Below, one piece after another: positions 43,652 to 55,187 of a DNA stretch of 62,906 nucleotides (position 1 is its first letter; every line of letters starts with the position of its first letter). The stretch lies in the NCBI GenBank assembly GCA_002778195.1, contig PCDI01000005.1:20987-83892 (forward strand), given 5' to 3'. The translations under genes were made by a program, and so were the position numbers. Below the pieces are notes generated by a model that saw only the letters and a program-made list of their open reading frames with translations, had not been told where the DNA came from and did no database searches. Source of the DNA: Raffaelea ambrosiae (lineage: Eukaryota > Ascomycota > Sordariomycetes > Ophiostomatales > Ophiostomataceae).

Positions 43652-44843
43652 ATGGCTGGTTCATCTTCTACTCTCCGTCTTTGGGACCTGGCTGTCCTCT
43701 TCTCGGCGCTGGTCGCCCCCAGCCAGGCTGCGTATGTCCTCAACCGGACCTACGATCATACCAACTTTGACACCGCCTTTGGCTTCCGCCAGGCCTCCGA
43801 CTACCCGGGTACTGGCGACCCGACCGGCGGCTTCGTCAACTACCTGAGCGTTGACAACGCCAAGGCCCAGAACCTCTTCCGCATCACCGACTCTAAGCAG
43901 GTCTACCTCGGCTCCGACAACAAGACCACCTACTCGACCTCGGACCAGGGCCGTGCCAGCCTCCGTCTCGAGTCCAAGGACACCTTTGATGGCGGTCTTT
44001 TGATCGCCGACATCGCCCACATGCCCGGCAACCAGTGTGGTGTCTGGCCAGCTTTGTATGTTTGCCCTGTTTCCTATTTTCTTTCTCTCTCTCTGCTAAC
44101 TTCGTTGCCCCAGCTGGATGTACAATTTTGCAGAAAACCCCATTGCCGAGATCGACATTGTCGAGGGCATCAACCACCAGACCGACAACACCTTCTCGCT
44201 GCACACCTGCGACTCCTGCCAGTTCAACTGGCAGCCTGTCACGGCCGCCCGCCGCACCCGTCATGTCCACGGCCATGCTCGCCGCCAGGCCCACGACGAG
44301 CTCGCCCGTGCTGCCGCTGAGTCCGCCGCCGAGGTCGCCGCCTACATGACCGGCACCGAGCTGCGGCCCGTCTGCACGCTCGGCGGTGACTGCAGCAAGG
44401 GCAGCACCAACTATCCGGGCTGCGGCGCTACGGCCACCGAGCCGCACTCGTACGGCGACGCCTTCAACACGGCCGACGGCGGCGTGTACGCGCTGCAGCT
44501 CGAGTCGGACGACGCCGCGGGCACCAGCTTCATCAAGATCTGGCACTTTGCGCGGGCCAACGTGCCGGCCGACATCACGGCCGGCACGCCCGACCCGAGC
44601 TCGTGGAGCCTCCCCATGGGCGCGTTTGAGCAGCAGCACGGCAGCTGCGACATGGGCCGCATCTTTCACGGGCAGACGCTCATCATCAACACGGATTTCT
44701 GTGGCAGCAACGAGTCCGACGGCATGTGGAGAAACGACGCCAAGTGTGCCCAGTACCCGACGTGCAAGGACTTCGTCGCCGAGAACCCTGGCGGCTTCGA
44801 CGAGACCTACTGGCTGTTCAACTCGATCAAGGTGTACAACTGA
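43652..44843 (+). CDS. Secreted GH16 endo-beta-1,3(4)-glucanase-type glycoside hydrolase
   Basis: Two exons (43652-44055, 44114-44843) give 377 residues. A signal peptide of about 26 residues ends near PSQAA. The GH16 core follows, with MPGNQCGVWPAFWMYNF and the catalytic motif EIDIVEG (Glu147 nucleophile, Glu152 acid/base, completed next to the intron). Later conserved pieces are CSKGSTNYPGCG, FIKIWHFARANVP and WLFNSIKVYN at the end. These enzymes cut or remodel beta-1,3/1,4-glucans in the cell wall or in plant or fungal material. Between the catalytic region and CTLGGDC lies an Arg/Ala/His-rich insertion (TAARRTRHVHGHARRQ, then an Ala/Glu stretch) not typical of the family, perhaps a surface loop. 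The leader is pyrimidine-rich and follows a TATAAAA box, which suggests strong expression. Confidence 0.9.
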
Positions 44844-45247
44844 GGGGGGGGTTCTTATTCTTCTCATTCTTCTCCTTCTTCTCATTCTTTTTGTACATAT
44901 ACCACATCTTTACTTAAACATTCTTGTTACCGACAAGTCACACATTGCATAACAGAGGCCTGGAATAGGGAACAATGGGCATCAGGAACTAAAAAAACTT
45001 AGCAGCACGAAGCATTCAAAGGCATATTGGAACATATATGCCCATCTGCATCTCTGTACAAACACCCAAGTGTATGACTAGTCGTTTCTTCTTGTTTTCT
45101 TGTTTTCCTCTCGTTTTCTTTTTTTACTTATTTCTATTCCACTTATGCTGTTTGTCTTCCATTCGTAATGCTTTTCATGTTTCTCAATCGTAATGTTGCT
45201 GTCTGCACGCTGTAGTCTTCCGTCCTAACTTTCTTATCATCACCTGC
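44844..45247. other. Convergent 3' spacer
   Basis: Pyrimidine-rich sequence follows the GH16 stop and nothing is coded. It separates the GH16 gene from the convergent thiamine-diphosphate enzyme. Confidence 0.6.
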
Positions 45248-47678
45248 TTAACATCCAGATGCCACCTTGACTTCGACCACAGCCGAAATACCCTCATTCA
45301 CCGAGTTGATGGCCTGCTTCAGCACGCCCTCCAGCTCACTGGCCGTCTCAACACGCGCAGCGAACAGCTCGCCACCGGCGGCTGCCTTGGCGATGCCGGG
45401 ATAGTCGGGCGTCGGGGCAAAGGAGATGTTGATATCCTCGTTGGTCGACTTGGAACCCAAGCCGTCAGGGTGAACCAGAAGGAGGGAGCGTCGTGGAGCG
45501 TTCCAGCCTGGTAAAATCAGTACAAAAATCCCAACCCAAGCCACATCAAAGCGCAAAGAACTCACCCTTGTTGTTCAACACAATCGTCAAAATGGGAATG
45601 TTGTACCGCCGCGAAATCCAGTACACACTGCCCGGCACCGAAAACAAGAACGTGCCGTCACCCACAATCTGGCACACAAACTTGCCCTTGAGGTGGCCGC
45701 CATTTTGCTTGTCGCTCGCCAGCTTGATGCCCAGGGCACCACCACCCGACCAGCCGAGACCGCCGCCGCCGCAGTTGATCCACTGGCCGGGGATGCTGGC
45801 CTGCACGTTGTCGTGCACGAAGCCCGTGTTGGTCACCGCCTCGATGGCCCAGATGGCGTCCTCGGGCAAGTTCTTGCGCAGCAGACGCGTGACGTGGCCC
45901 GTGCCGAACTCGCCGTTGGCCAGCGGCTGCGCCCTGCTCGCAATGTCCGCCAGATGGGCCTTGTGTGCGTCCTCGCGCTCCTTTTTGGCCGCGGCAGCCG
46001 CTTCAGCATTCGCCACCGGCACCTTCTCGGCGTGGGCCGTGATCTGCTGCACAGACTCGAGCGAGTCGGCCAGGTAGCGCTCCTCGGCGGCGATGTAGAA
46101 CACGGGCATCATCTTCTTGAGCGGGTCGCTGTCGATGTGGAAGACGCGGGCATCCTCTCGCGGGTGGCACAGCGTGTGGATCCAGGGCACGTCGCAATCG
46201 AGCACCAGGATGACGTCGGCGGTGCGGATGCGCTCGTGGTTGCCGAAGCTCAGGCCCAGCCAGCCCGGGTGGTTGGCCGGGAAGCACATGTCGCTGCCGC
46301 CGGTGTCGAGGACGCGCAGGCCGGGCACGACGTCGGCCAGCTTGACGAGGGCCGGCGCAGTTGCGTGGTTGCGGCCCGAATAGCCCGTGACCACGAGCGG
46401 CTCCTTTGCGTTGACAAGGGCCTGGGCAATGCCGGCCGCCGACGACTCAGGCAGGCCGCCCAGCTGCACGGGCTTCCAGTGGTTCTGCTTCAGGTGGTAC
46501 GGCTCGATCTCCTCCTCGAGCACCTCGCGCGCTCCGCACAGGTACACGGGGCCGGCGGGGGCCGAGCGGGCAAACGACAGCGCGCGGTTCACCATCTGCT
46601 TGATGTTCTTGCCCGTCTTAAGCTCGGCCGTGTAGCGGCAGTACTGGCCGACAATCTGCTTCTGATCGGGCACGTCCTGGATCCAGTGGATGTACTCGGT
46701 GCGCGAGCCGCGCATCTCGCCCTCCTGCGTGAAAGGACTCAGGCCGGCAAACAGCAGCACTGGCGCCCGGCCAGTGCCGGCGTTGTGCACCGCCGCGCCG
46801 AAACCCTGCGTGCCGACATCGACATGCACGATGACGCACTGCGGCTCGCCGGTCAGACGAGCATAGCCGTCAGCCATGGACATGGCCACCATCTGCAAGG
46901 GTTAGCAGGCGGCAGGCAAACGGTCGGCAACCAACAGTGATCGACAATGCGCGAGGCGCTGGTCATGTATCCCCAGAGGGGCATGCAACGCAATTGGCTC
47001 ATTCGTGCTTCTTTTTGTATTTGATTGACCATGCCGAGCTCATCGTCGAGGTCAATTGGCAGCCATCCAACCAACGTCTTTTCCGCTGCTCACCTCATTG
47101 GGACATGTAATAATCCGCGGAAAGCTGTCCTTACGCTCCTGCTGGCCTTTGACCATGGCCTCGATAATGCTCGGGTGGTCGGAGCCCAGGTTGACAAAGC
47201 AGTGGGACACGCCGGCCTCCCACAGGGCCTCAAAAAAGGCAAACGAAGCAGTATACATCTTGGGATCGGTCGGTGTGGGGGTAGCCGCTGTCTGTAGGGC
47301 TCGGGAAGGTTGGGCAAGGCGCCGAAGAGTTGACGGGGGACTGGGTGAGGCAGGCGGTCTGCAGAGAGCTCCAACAGCACTAGCTTGCGGCTTCGTGGAA
47401 CGGCTCAAAACCAAGCTGTTGAAACGGTCTCGTAAACTGTCTGGAGGACAATGTTGGGAAAGCTGCCGGGAAATGGGCAACGACGATGTATGGCCTGAGC
47501 GTGGGGCGCCGATGTGGTGTGCTACCGCGTAGGATGGTGTCGCTGCTGGGGCTCGGCTAGATAGCAACCGGTAGCGGAGACAGGCCGGAGAAAGATCGTA
47601 CCGCCGCGCGGAAGACGCCAGAGATGTGCAGCGAGAAGAGGGGGCCTGGAGAAGTGGGGGAGCCCTGGGCAGCGGCAT
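45248..47678 (-). CDS. Thiamine-diphosphate-dependent enzyme (acetolactate synthase / benzoylformate decarboxylase superfamily)
   Basis: Three exons (47678-47094, 46892-45566, 45507-45248) give 723 residues, or 583 from the internal Met at 47258 (MYTASFAFFEALWEAG). The three ThDP-enzyme domains are visible: an N-terminal pyrimidine-binding domain with the catalytic Glu in CPNE + MVAMSMADGYARLTG (joined across intron 1), the central domain (VTGYSGRNHATAPALVKLA), and the C-terminal diphosphate domain with QIVGDGTFLFSV ... VLNNKGWN, the GDG-to-NN cofactor motif spanning intron 2. Members decarboxylate or carboligate 2-oxoacids, or cleave 2-hydroxyacyl-CoA; the exact substrate cannot be assigned. 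The first 140 residues are rich in Arg, Ser, Ala and Pro with few acids, like a mitochondrial presequence but unusually long. The shorter start gives the standard family size. The two starts could give two destinations. Confidence 0.88.
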
Positions 47679-50600
47679 AGTCGGGATGGCCTGCTCCCTT
47701 TAATAGTTTGAACAGCCGGAGGACGTTGGAGATCGGGGGGGCTAGAATTGGGGCAGACGAAGCGCCGTTCCTGGAAGAATCGTGGAGAAGCCCCAAAATG
47801 GCCAGAATACACTCGGCAGTCCAATTGCGGCGGGCCGAGCTTGTCTCAGCTCCCGGGTTCACAGCGATTTCGGACAAGGGAAGGAGCGATCGGGATCTGG
47901 CCTTCCTTCCTCGTCAACGGCGCTGTCCTATCCCCTCTGCCGGTGATTGGACGGCCGGGCTTTGAGACGAGGCATCAAGAAGCAGCTCCGGTGCATTGCA
48001 CACGGTTTTTGGACGACGAAAGCCAAGCAGCCGCAACCAACTACATGCAGAAGGTGCTCACGCGGTGCTCATGTGCCCACAGCTGCGCCCTTCCGAGTCC
48101 TTGAATTATGGGTACTTTTTTCACAGTTGCCGGCGTCTTGTCGTCATAGCCGAGCAAGTCAGCATCTCAATCGGAAGGTGAATAAGAACGGCTGCGAGTG
48201 TTTGTGCAACTCGGGACACGATCCCAGGCGGACGCTCGCTTACCACCGGCTTTCAGAGCTGCCCCGCACCAGAGATAAGAGCCCAGAATGCGGGCATCCA
48301 GATCCCCGCAAGACATACTTGCCCAAAACGGCTGTAGACTACGTGAGTCGGATCAGGTTCACGATAGTCACGAGCACGTAAATTGGACAAAGCGTAGATA
48401 CTGTGCGCTGGGAAGGAAATGCGCCAGCATGGTGCTATTTGTGTTTGAATTGAGCATAGATAGGTGGAGAGCCCGCGCTTAAAAGTGTGAACCCCGAGTC
48501 GTGCACCCAGCGACGCCCAACAAGCAACGCAGTCAACAAAACTCTGCCTAATAGTCACTACCACGAGCTATCATCCTTGCGGTTGACAGGCCTAACAACT
48601 CGCAAGGCCCCGGGCACAGAACATATAATACTTTTGTGTCACCGCTCTTCACCCAGTGGCAATGTTTTGTCTTCCGCTTGATGTATGTCAATGTATGTCT
48701 GCGCTTAGACATGAGCCATAAGATGAGTACTCGGTCTGGTTGGCTGAAGCTACCAGTTGCAAACAACACACTCATATCGAAAACTGATGAAGGCCGCTGC
48801 CTGACATCTGCTTACTTGAGTAACTTTCCATAGAATCAACCCAATCTGGGTGCCACCAGACTACTGCTGCTATGTGCACGTGTTTTGTAAAACATGCCTT
48901 CTTGTGCAACAATCGTAGCATCAAGATATGAGACCAACCACCTTCAAGCAGGCATCCATTCCACCCTTGTGCCAGGCTTAGACAGAAGAATATGTAGTAA
49001 ATTCAAGAACTGCCAACGTCCAGATAGCGCAGCTGCAGGTGGAGGTTGCCTTCGCATGCAGGCACGAATAACCAGCCAAAGTGGCTTTCCAAGCTGGACA
49101 GTATAGACACTGGTTGGGGTAATTTTAATGTAATAATGAACAGAAAAGACACCGCTCCTTCAAAGCACAACACAGACGCCGTCTATGGAAAGTCGACGAT
49201 GGACAACTGGCTGAAAAGCCACCACATAAGGGGAGAATGGCGGGATATGGCGTGGTGCTGATCAGATCAGGATCACAGGCGCGTCTTCATGTCATCAAGC
49301 TTATCTTTTTCACAGGCCAGATTTCACGACGCTCTTTACGCGTGAGATGCGGGCTTGTTGGAGGTTACTGTCCACCCACCGTCGCCGGTTCCCACCCTGC
49401 CCTGGGAAGAGTGTTGCAAAATGCCCAGGAGATGCCAAGGGTCCTAACTGGCTGGCCACTTCGTGTGGTGGATGTTTGGATGTCTCTGACGCGAACAACG
49501 TAACTACACCGTATTTTGGCCGGCGTGGAGGGCAAAACTGAGATTCCGATGGCCATTAAGACTTGCGAGTGGCCTGTTCAGGCAAGGTCCGACAACTCAC
49601 AGACAGCCTGGCAGACTGGTCATGGCTTCACTGCAAGAAAGAGTGCCAGGGTGGCAGTGGTCCGTGTGCCTTCCCCACCAGTTGGGCTGCATGCCAGAAA
49701 AGGGCCTTTAGTGGGGGTCGAAGCCACCCAAAGTACTCGTAAAGAAGAAAATACATTGTAAAAGATGTCCTGCTGACGACTTCTGTGCGGGCCAGGCCCG
49801 GCCAGGCCATGCCGCGGACGAGTGTCTGCAAGTGGAAAGAGCGAGACGACAAGAGCGTCATTTTGCTCTTTCCCAAAATGAGATTCGTTCTCGCTATGCG
49901 TTTTCGCTACTCTGCAGTCATACTTTGTAGTTCGAGCACAGTATCACGACTGCTATGGCTGCCTTTTTCTACTCAGTCCAGTCAATGACACGACGCGCAT
50001 TTGCCAGCAGAGTAAGCACCAGCACTAGGAGGAGCCTAGTCGAAATACCTGAAATAGAACGACGGGCTAGAAAATGCTCGGGAAACGGAGAGACACTAAG
50101 GCTCCTGCATAGCGTTGTATCTTGTTCTGTGGCAGGTCTCAAAGGGGCGCCGGCCGAGGTTGGCCGGACGCTATTAATTTGCGATTTGCCCCGCAGTCGC
50201 GCCTGCCTTCCCACATTTGCCCGTTCTTTTGGTCGCGCTGTTCTCCAAATCTCGATTAGAGGGGCATTTTGTCTATTGGCGAGGACAGTAATAAGTATTA
50301 GTTGGTTAGTTAATACTTTTGCTCTGCAGGTCTGCCCAAGCCGGGCTACTCATCACACATTTCCCAACAACCAAACAAGAAGGCCTCGCCCAAACCAAGG
50401 CCACCCCTCCCCAGCCTAAGCCCCCGTTTCAGCTGGCGTCTATCCTCAGGTTCGCCTCTTCGGCTATCCATTCCGCCCACCTTCAGTCTTTATTACGGGC
50501 AGCAAGAACGGACGATCCGCGCACTGAGGTTCCGTCTTGGCATTTGCGCATAAGGCGTCTAGCCCTCTTTAATGCCCCCATCTTCCTCTGCCTTGTCCTC

Positions 50601-51409
50601 TGGCCGCGCCTGCCATTCGCAACACCTGCCGAAGTAGCCCGTTCAGGCACTGCCTGTCCTTATTAAGTGCTTTTGCTGCTGTTCCAAAACCCCATCGCCT
50701 GCTGCTCCTCCAACTTGACACATTCTTCCCTCCCACGATACCGACCCGAACCGACGCCGTCGACTCGCATAACCACTATCCCAACACGCGCAACTCAACT
50801 CGACAGCACTTTATTTCTCCTCTCCTCGCAGACTCGTTGCGCCGGGACCGATACGCGACGTCTTTCACCCCTCCACGCTTGCCGACATCATAGAACGGCG
50901 GCACGTGCTCGCGCTTCTTCCAAGCCTTCTCTGCCCATCACGAGCGTCTTCTAATGCCCTTGGCTGCGGCTACAATCAGACGAACGAACGAGCAGAGCAC
51001 CAGAGAAACGGTGACGGAAGCTGAGAATACGCCAACGACCATGCGTGTTGCCCGCCACAGCGGAAGCATACATATTCCAGCAGCGCCGCGACGCTGTTGA
51101 TATCCCGAGCGACGCCAACTCTGCCCTCCCTCCTGCCAGCGCGCAGGCGCGCGAGACTCGTCTCCATCTCCTCTACTTCTTTCTACTCTCTATCTTCTTT
51201 CTTTTCCATCATCTTCTCTTCTTCTTCACTCCCTATCCCTCTTTCTATCCCGCTATTCTCCGTCCTCGTATCTCCTTAATACCTCCCCCCCTCCCCCCAA
51301 AAACCCGTCAATCCTGCCATCTCCTTAGGTCCGGAAAACACGACTTCATATCCCTGCTGAACCGAGGTCTCCGTCGAGTCTTTGCTTTGCCGATTATCGC
51401 CTCTTTATC
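47679..51409. other. 3.7-kb intergenic region without recognisable gene
   Basis: Only short unrelated open frames occur on either strand, and none shows a domain, signal peptide or consistent codon pattern. The last kilobase before the cyclin gene is pyrimidine-rich (especially 51,170-51,310) and looks like a long promoter and 5' leader. I saw no tRNA or repeat array. Confidence 0.55.
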
Positions 51410-52579
51410 ATGTCCGATGCCATACTCGTTGCCGAAGCCAACGCCGAGAAGCAAGGCCACGGCGACAACAACACGCCAGATTCTCCTCCTCCACCACCCG
51501 TACCAGCCTCGGATCCGGGCCTTGGTCCTTCGGAGGGACTGCGCCCAGACCCAAACGATGTGCCATCTCCACGGCTGGCCAGCCTGGGCGATGAGCTCTT
51601 CGATATCAACCCGCTAGCCGCACTACACCTACTCGGTGCGGGCATAGAAGCCCTCGTGCGGATCACAGGCGACATCCCACCGACGCCACCGTCTGCCGGA
51701 GAAGGCGCTACGACGAATATGCGCGGCCTCCAGGATGAGAAGGACACGATGGTGCGGACGTTGAGCGCGAAGAGCCTGGCTCGGCTTCGTGAAGAAGCCG
51801 AGGCTCAGGATGCGCGAAAGCGCAAGAAAACAGGCGAAGATGCGGCGGCAGCGGCAGGGCTGCAGACGAACGGCGCAATTGACGGCGTCAAAGGCGGCAG
51901 AAGTGGCGGCGGAGAGGTTGGAACACCATCCTCCGTCCGGTCCCGGATGCCGCCAACGCCACCGCCCGCCAAACCGCTGCACATGGAGATCGACGGCGTG
52001 CATCTGCGGACGGCGTCGCCAAACCGGGCACCACAAGATGGTGCTGCTGTGGCTTCTACTGCGCCCGAACCATACACCATCATCGGTGCCAACTCCCAGC
52101 CACTTAATGTGCAGCACTCGGCAATCACGCGGAAGTTCTACAGCAAGAAGGCGCCGCCGATCCCGATCTCAGAGTATCTCCTGCGGCTGCATCGCTTCTG
52201 CCCGATGAGCACGGGCGTATACCTAGCGACCAGCCTCTACATCCACAGGCTGGCAGTGGCCGAAAAGACCATTGCGGTGACGCGGCGCAACGCCCACCGG
52301 CTCCTACTGGCCGGCCTGCGCGTGGCCATGAAGGCACTCGAGGACCAGAGCTACTCGCACGCTAAGGTTGCACGAGTGGGCGGTGTGAGCGAGGCCGAAC
52401 TGGCACGGCTGGAGATCAACTTTTGCTTTCTAGCAGGCTTCGAGCTGTCCGTGCGCGCCGATGAAATGCGGCGGCACTGGGTGCTGATGAAGAATGGCAA
52501 GGCGGTGGGGCCGCTGGACCAGGATGGCACGGCCTCGGTCGTGGCCGCCATGGTCAACATACAGCACCAGCGGGGTTGA
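51410..52579 (+). CDS. Pho80-like cyclin
   Basis: A single exon of 389 residues. The first 235 residues are Pro/Ala/Ser-rich and probably disordered, with an acidic start and a region of charged helix (LARLREEAEAQDARKRKK). The cyclin box (about 237-357) includes ITRKFYSKKAPPIPISEYLL, HRFCPMSTGVYLATSLYIHRL, NAHRLLLAGLRVAMKAL and LARLEINFCFLAGFELSV, the pattern of Pho80/Pcl-type cyclins. Such proteins pair with a Pho85-like cyclin-dependent kinase and regulate phosphate response, glycogen or other nutrient signalling. Position gives no further hint. The upstream region is long and pyrimidine-rich. An upstream non-coding exon is possible but not demonstrable. Confidence 0.88.
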   Translation: MSDAILVAEANAEKQGHGDNNTPDSPPPPPVPASDPGLGPSEGLRPDPNDVPSPRLASLGDELFDINPLAALHLLGAGIEALVRITGDIPPTPPSAGEGATTNMRGLQDEKDTMVRTLSAKSLARLREEAEAQDARKRKKTGEDAAAAAGLQTNGAIDGVKGGRSGGGEVGTPSSVRSRMPPTPPPAKPLHMEIDGVHLRTASPNRAPQDGAAVASTAPEPYTIIGANSQPLNVQHSAITRKFYSKKAPPIPISEYLLRLHRFCPMSTGVYLATSLYIHRLAVAEKTIAVTRRNAHRLLLAGLRVAMKALEDQSYSHAKVARVGGVSEAELARLEINFCFLAGFELSVRADEMRRHWVLMKNGKAVGPLDQDGTASVVAAMVNIQHQRG

Positions 52580-53375
52580 ATGTAGCCCGCTGGGCCAAGG
52601 AGGCAGAGGCCGTTGACTGATTGCCAACATCGATGGGTTCACATGTGGCCAGAAGAATAAAGTACGTGGAAGAAAGCGATTACTGTGATTGGCAGATGAG
52701 CAAGGTTGAGCATATTTCCAGGCGCAAAACATAGGGAAGGAGGCAACATTACGGGTTTCATTATTTTTTACATTTACACATTCAATACCAATCAGCCACG
52801 GGTGCGTCACTAGGGACGGCGAGAGATATCACGATAGCCAAGGAAGAGAGAGAGACTCAAACAATACGAAGGAGAAAATGAAAAGGAGCAAGAAAAGAAG
52901 GAATAACAGACACCTCCCAACCCCCCCCCCCCCTTTTCCTTATTCCTTGTCCATATTTTTTCTTAGTTATATCAGGCGGCAATGACATCATGCCTGCTCT
53001 GGAGCTTCTGTAAATACAACCAGCAAATACTAAAGCAATCAGAAATGAAAGGCACAGTTGGAAAATATACTATGTATATCTGTGCACAATATTTTCGGGG
53101 AGGTGGTGATATGATTAGAAGTCGTGTTGACTAAGGAGAGTAAGAAAATTCAATTGGCATGAGTTAGAAGACGATCTTGCTATCGCAGTTACGGTATACT
53201 GCCCCACTATCACCGTCATTGTGAGCTGCCGTTTCGAGACGGAAGAGCCCCACTCCGTCCCTACAGACAGGTCCCCGCCCTCTGCTCCTTCTCACCAGAA
53301 GTCTCCCCAACTTTATGCTATATGACGAGATGCCCATTATCGGCTGAGCTGCTGTCTCCGTCTACCAACCCATCC
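52580..53375. other. Intergenic with homopolymeric C tract
   Basis: 3' region of the cyclin gene and promoter of the aminopeptidase gene. A run of C (about 52,920-52,933) and AT-rich stretches are present; no gene is visible. Confidence 0.6.
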
Positions 53376-55187
53376 ATGCGTCTTATCTGCCGCTTGCCCC
53401 TAGCCAAGACTGCCCCCCCGCGACCAGCATTGAGCAATCCGCGCGCGTGTATTCGATTGGCGCGCTCGCCAGCTGCCACTCGTCTTTCGAGACATCACCA
53501 AGTTCGCCGGATTTCGTCTGCTCTTGTCTTTGAAACCCCCAAACCACCCACTCGAAGTACCCCCTCATTCGTAACCCGCTGCATACCGACCGCTACCGCC
53601 TCCACGTCCGCCATGACTCTCAAAGGCTACAAGGAGATCCTCAAGGGCAAGTACCCGGCTAAGGCGCACGCCAAGCGTGTCGCCGATTACATCCTCGCCA
53701 AGGTGCCCGACAGCGCCAAGGCGGGTGTCATCTACCTCGAAAGCCGCCACACCAAGCTGCTCGAAGACAACGACGAGCCCGAGCCGTTCCGCCAGCGCCG
53801 CCCTTTCTACTACTTCACCGGCTCCAGCCTCGCCGACTCGTTCGTGGTCTACGACATTGCCACCGCGAAATCCACCCTCTTCATCCCGCCCATCGACCCG
53901 GACAGCGTCATCTGGTCCGGCCTACCGGTGACGGCCGAGGAGGCCTTGAGCAACTGGGATGTCGACGAGGTCAAGTATGTGGCAGACGTGAACGCTCACC
54001 TGGCGTCTCTGGCCAGCGCCAGCTCTTCCAAGACGACGGTGTACGCCATGGCCGGCCAGGTCTCGGACCACATCACCTTCCTCGAGTTTGACCAGACCAA
54101 CTTCACGCTCCTCAAGGAAGCCATCGACGAGGCCCGCGTCGTCAAGGACGAGTACGAGCTCGCCCTCATGCAGCAGGCCAACGACGTCTCCGGTGGCGCC
54201 CACCACGCCGTCCTCACCACCGTCCGCGGCGCCAGCAACGAGCGCGAGCTCGAGGCCGCCTTCCTCGGCCACTGCGTCGCTCACGGTGCGCGCGAGCAGG
54301 CGTACTCGACCATTGCCGCCAGTGGCCGAGCCGCGGCGACGCTGCACTATGTCAAGAACGACCAGCCGCTGGCGAACAAGCAGCTTCTGCTGCTGGATGC
54401 GGGCAGCGAGTGGAACTGCTATGCAGCGGATATTGTAAGTCGCCTTCGAAAGGCAGGCTATCATGCAAGAACGTTCTCATACTAACACACCCAGACACGG
54501 ACATTCCCCATTTCGGGCAAGTTCACAAAGGATGCCCGCGCGCTCTACGACATTGTCCTGCGCATGCAGCTCGAGTGCATTGCCATGCTCAAGGAGGGAG
54601 TCGTCTGGGATGACGTCCACCTTCACGCACACAAGGTAGCCATCGAGGGTCTGCTGTCACTAGGCGTCCTCAAGGGTGACCCGGCTGACATCCTGCGCGA
54701 CCGCACGAGCGTTGCCTTCTTCCCCCACGGTCTTGGCCACTACCTAGGCATGGATACTCACGATACTGGCGGTCATCCCAATTACGAAGACAGCGACCCA
54801 CTCTTCCGGTACCTGCGCGTCCGGGGAAAGCTGCCGGCTGGCAGTGTAATTACCGTTGAGCCTGGTGTCAGTTTTCCAAGACCCCCCTTACTGTTTTCTA
54901 TCTAACTCCCTCTAGATTTACTTCTGTGAATTCATCATCAAGCCGTACCTGAAAGACCCTACCCACGCAAAATACATTGACACGGCTGTGCTGGACAAGT
55001 TCTGGGACGTCGGTGGTGTTCGGTAGGTCGACATCCCAACATCCCAACTTTTTATCCTCCAATTTTTCCGCGTGCTAACAACCCCAGCATTGAGGATAAC
55101 CTCGTGATCACAAAGACGGGCAGTTGGAACCTGACGACGGCCATCAAGGACCCGGATGAGGTGGAGAAGATTGTGAGTTCGGCATAG
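53376..55187 (+). CDS. Xaa-Pro aminopeptidase (M24B, PepP type) with optional N-terminal leader
   Basis: Four exons (to 54434, 54495-54866, 54916-55022, 55088-55187). From the ATG at 53613 (MTLKGYKEILKGKYPAKAH) the protein has 466 residues, a normal cytosolic length. From the ATG at 53376 a 79-residue extension rich in Arg, Ala, Pro and Ser and poor in acids (MRLICRLPLAKTAPPRPAL at its start) is added and resembles a mitochondrial presequence, so dual localisation is likely; another in-frame ATG lies at 53322. All metal ligands are seen: Asp262 and Asp273 (short-form numbering) in LLLLDAGSEWNCYAADI, His in FFPHGLGHYLGMDTHD, Glu in VITVEPG and Glu in GGVRIEDNLVIT. It removes the first residue from peptides with proline in position two, using two metal ions. 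It is a housekeeping gene unrelated to the cluster. Confidence 0.92.

Noticed and set aside
45693..46940. Plus-strand open frame of 415 codons
   Set aside because: It is the antisense shadow of the thiamine-diphosphate enzyme in GC-rich DNA; the minus strand carries all family motifs.
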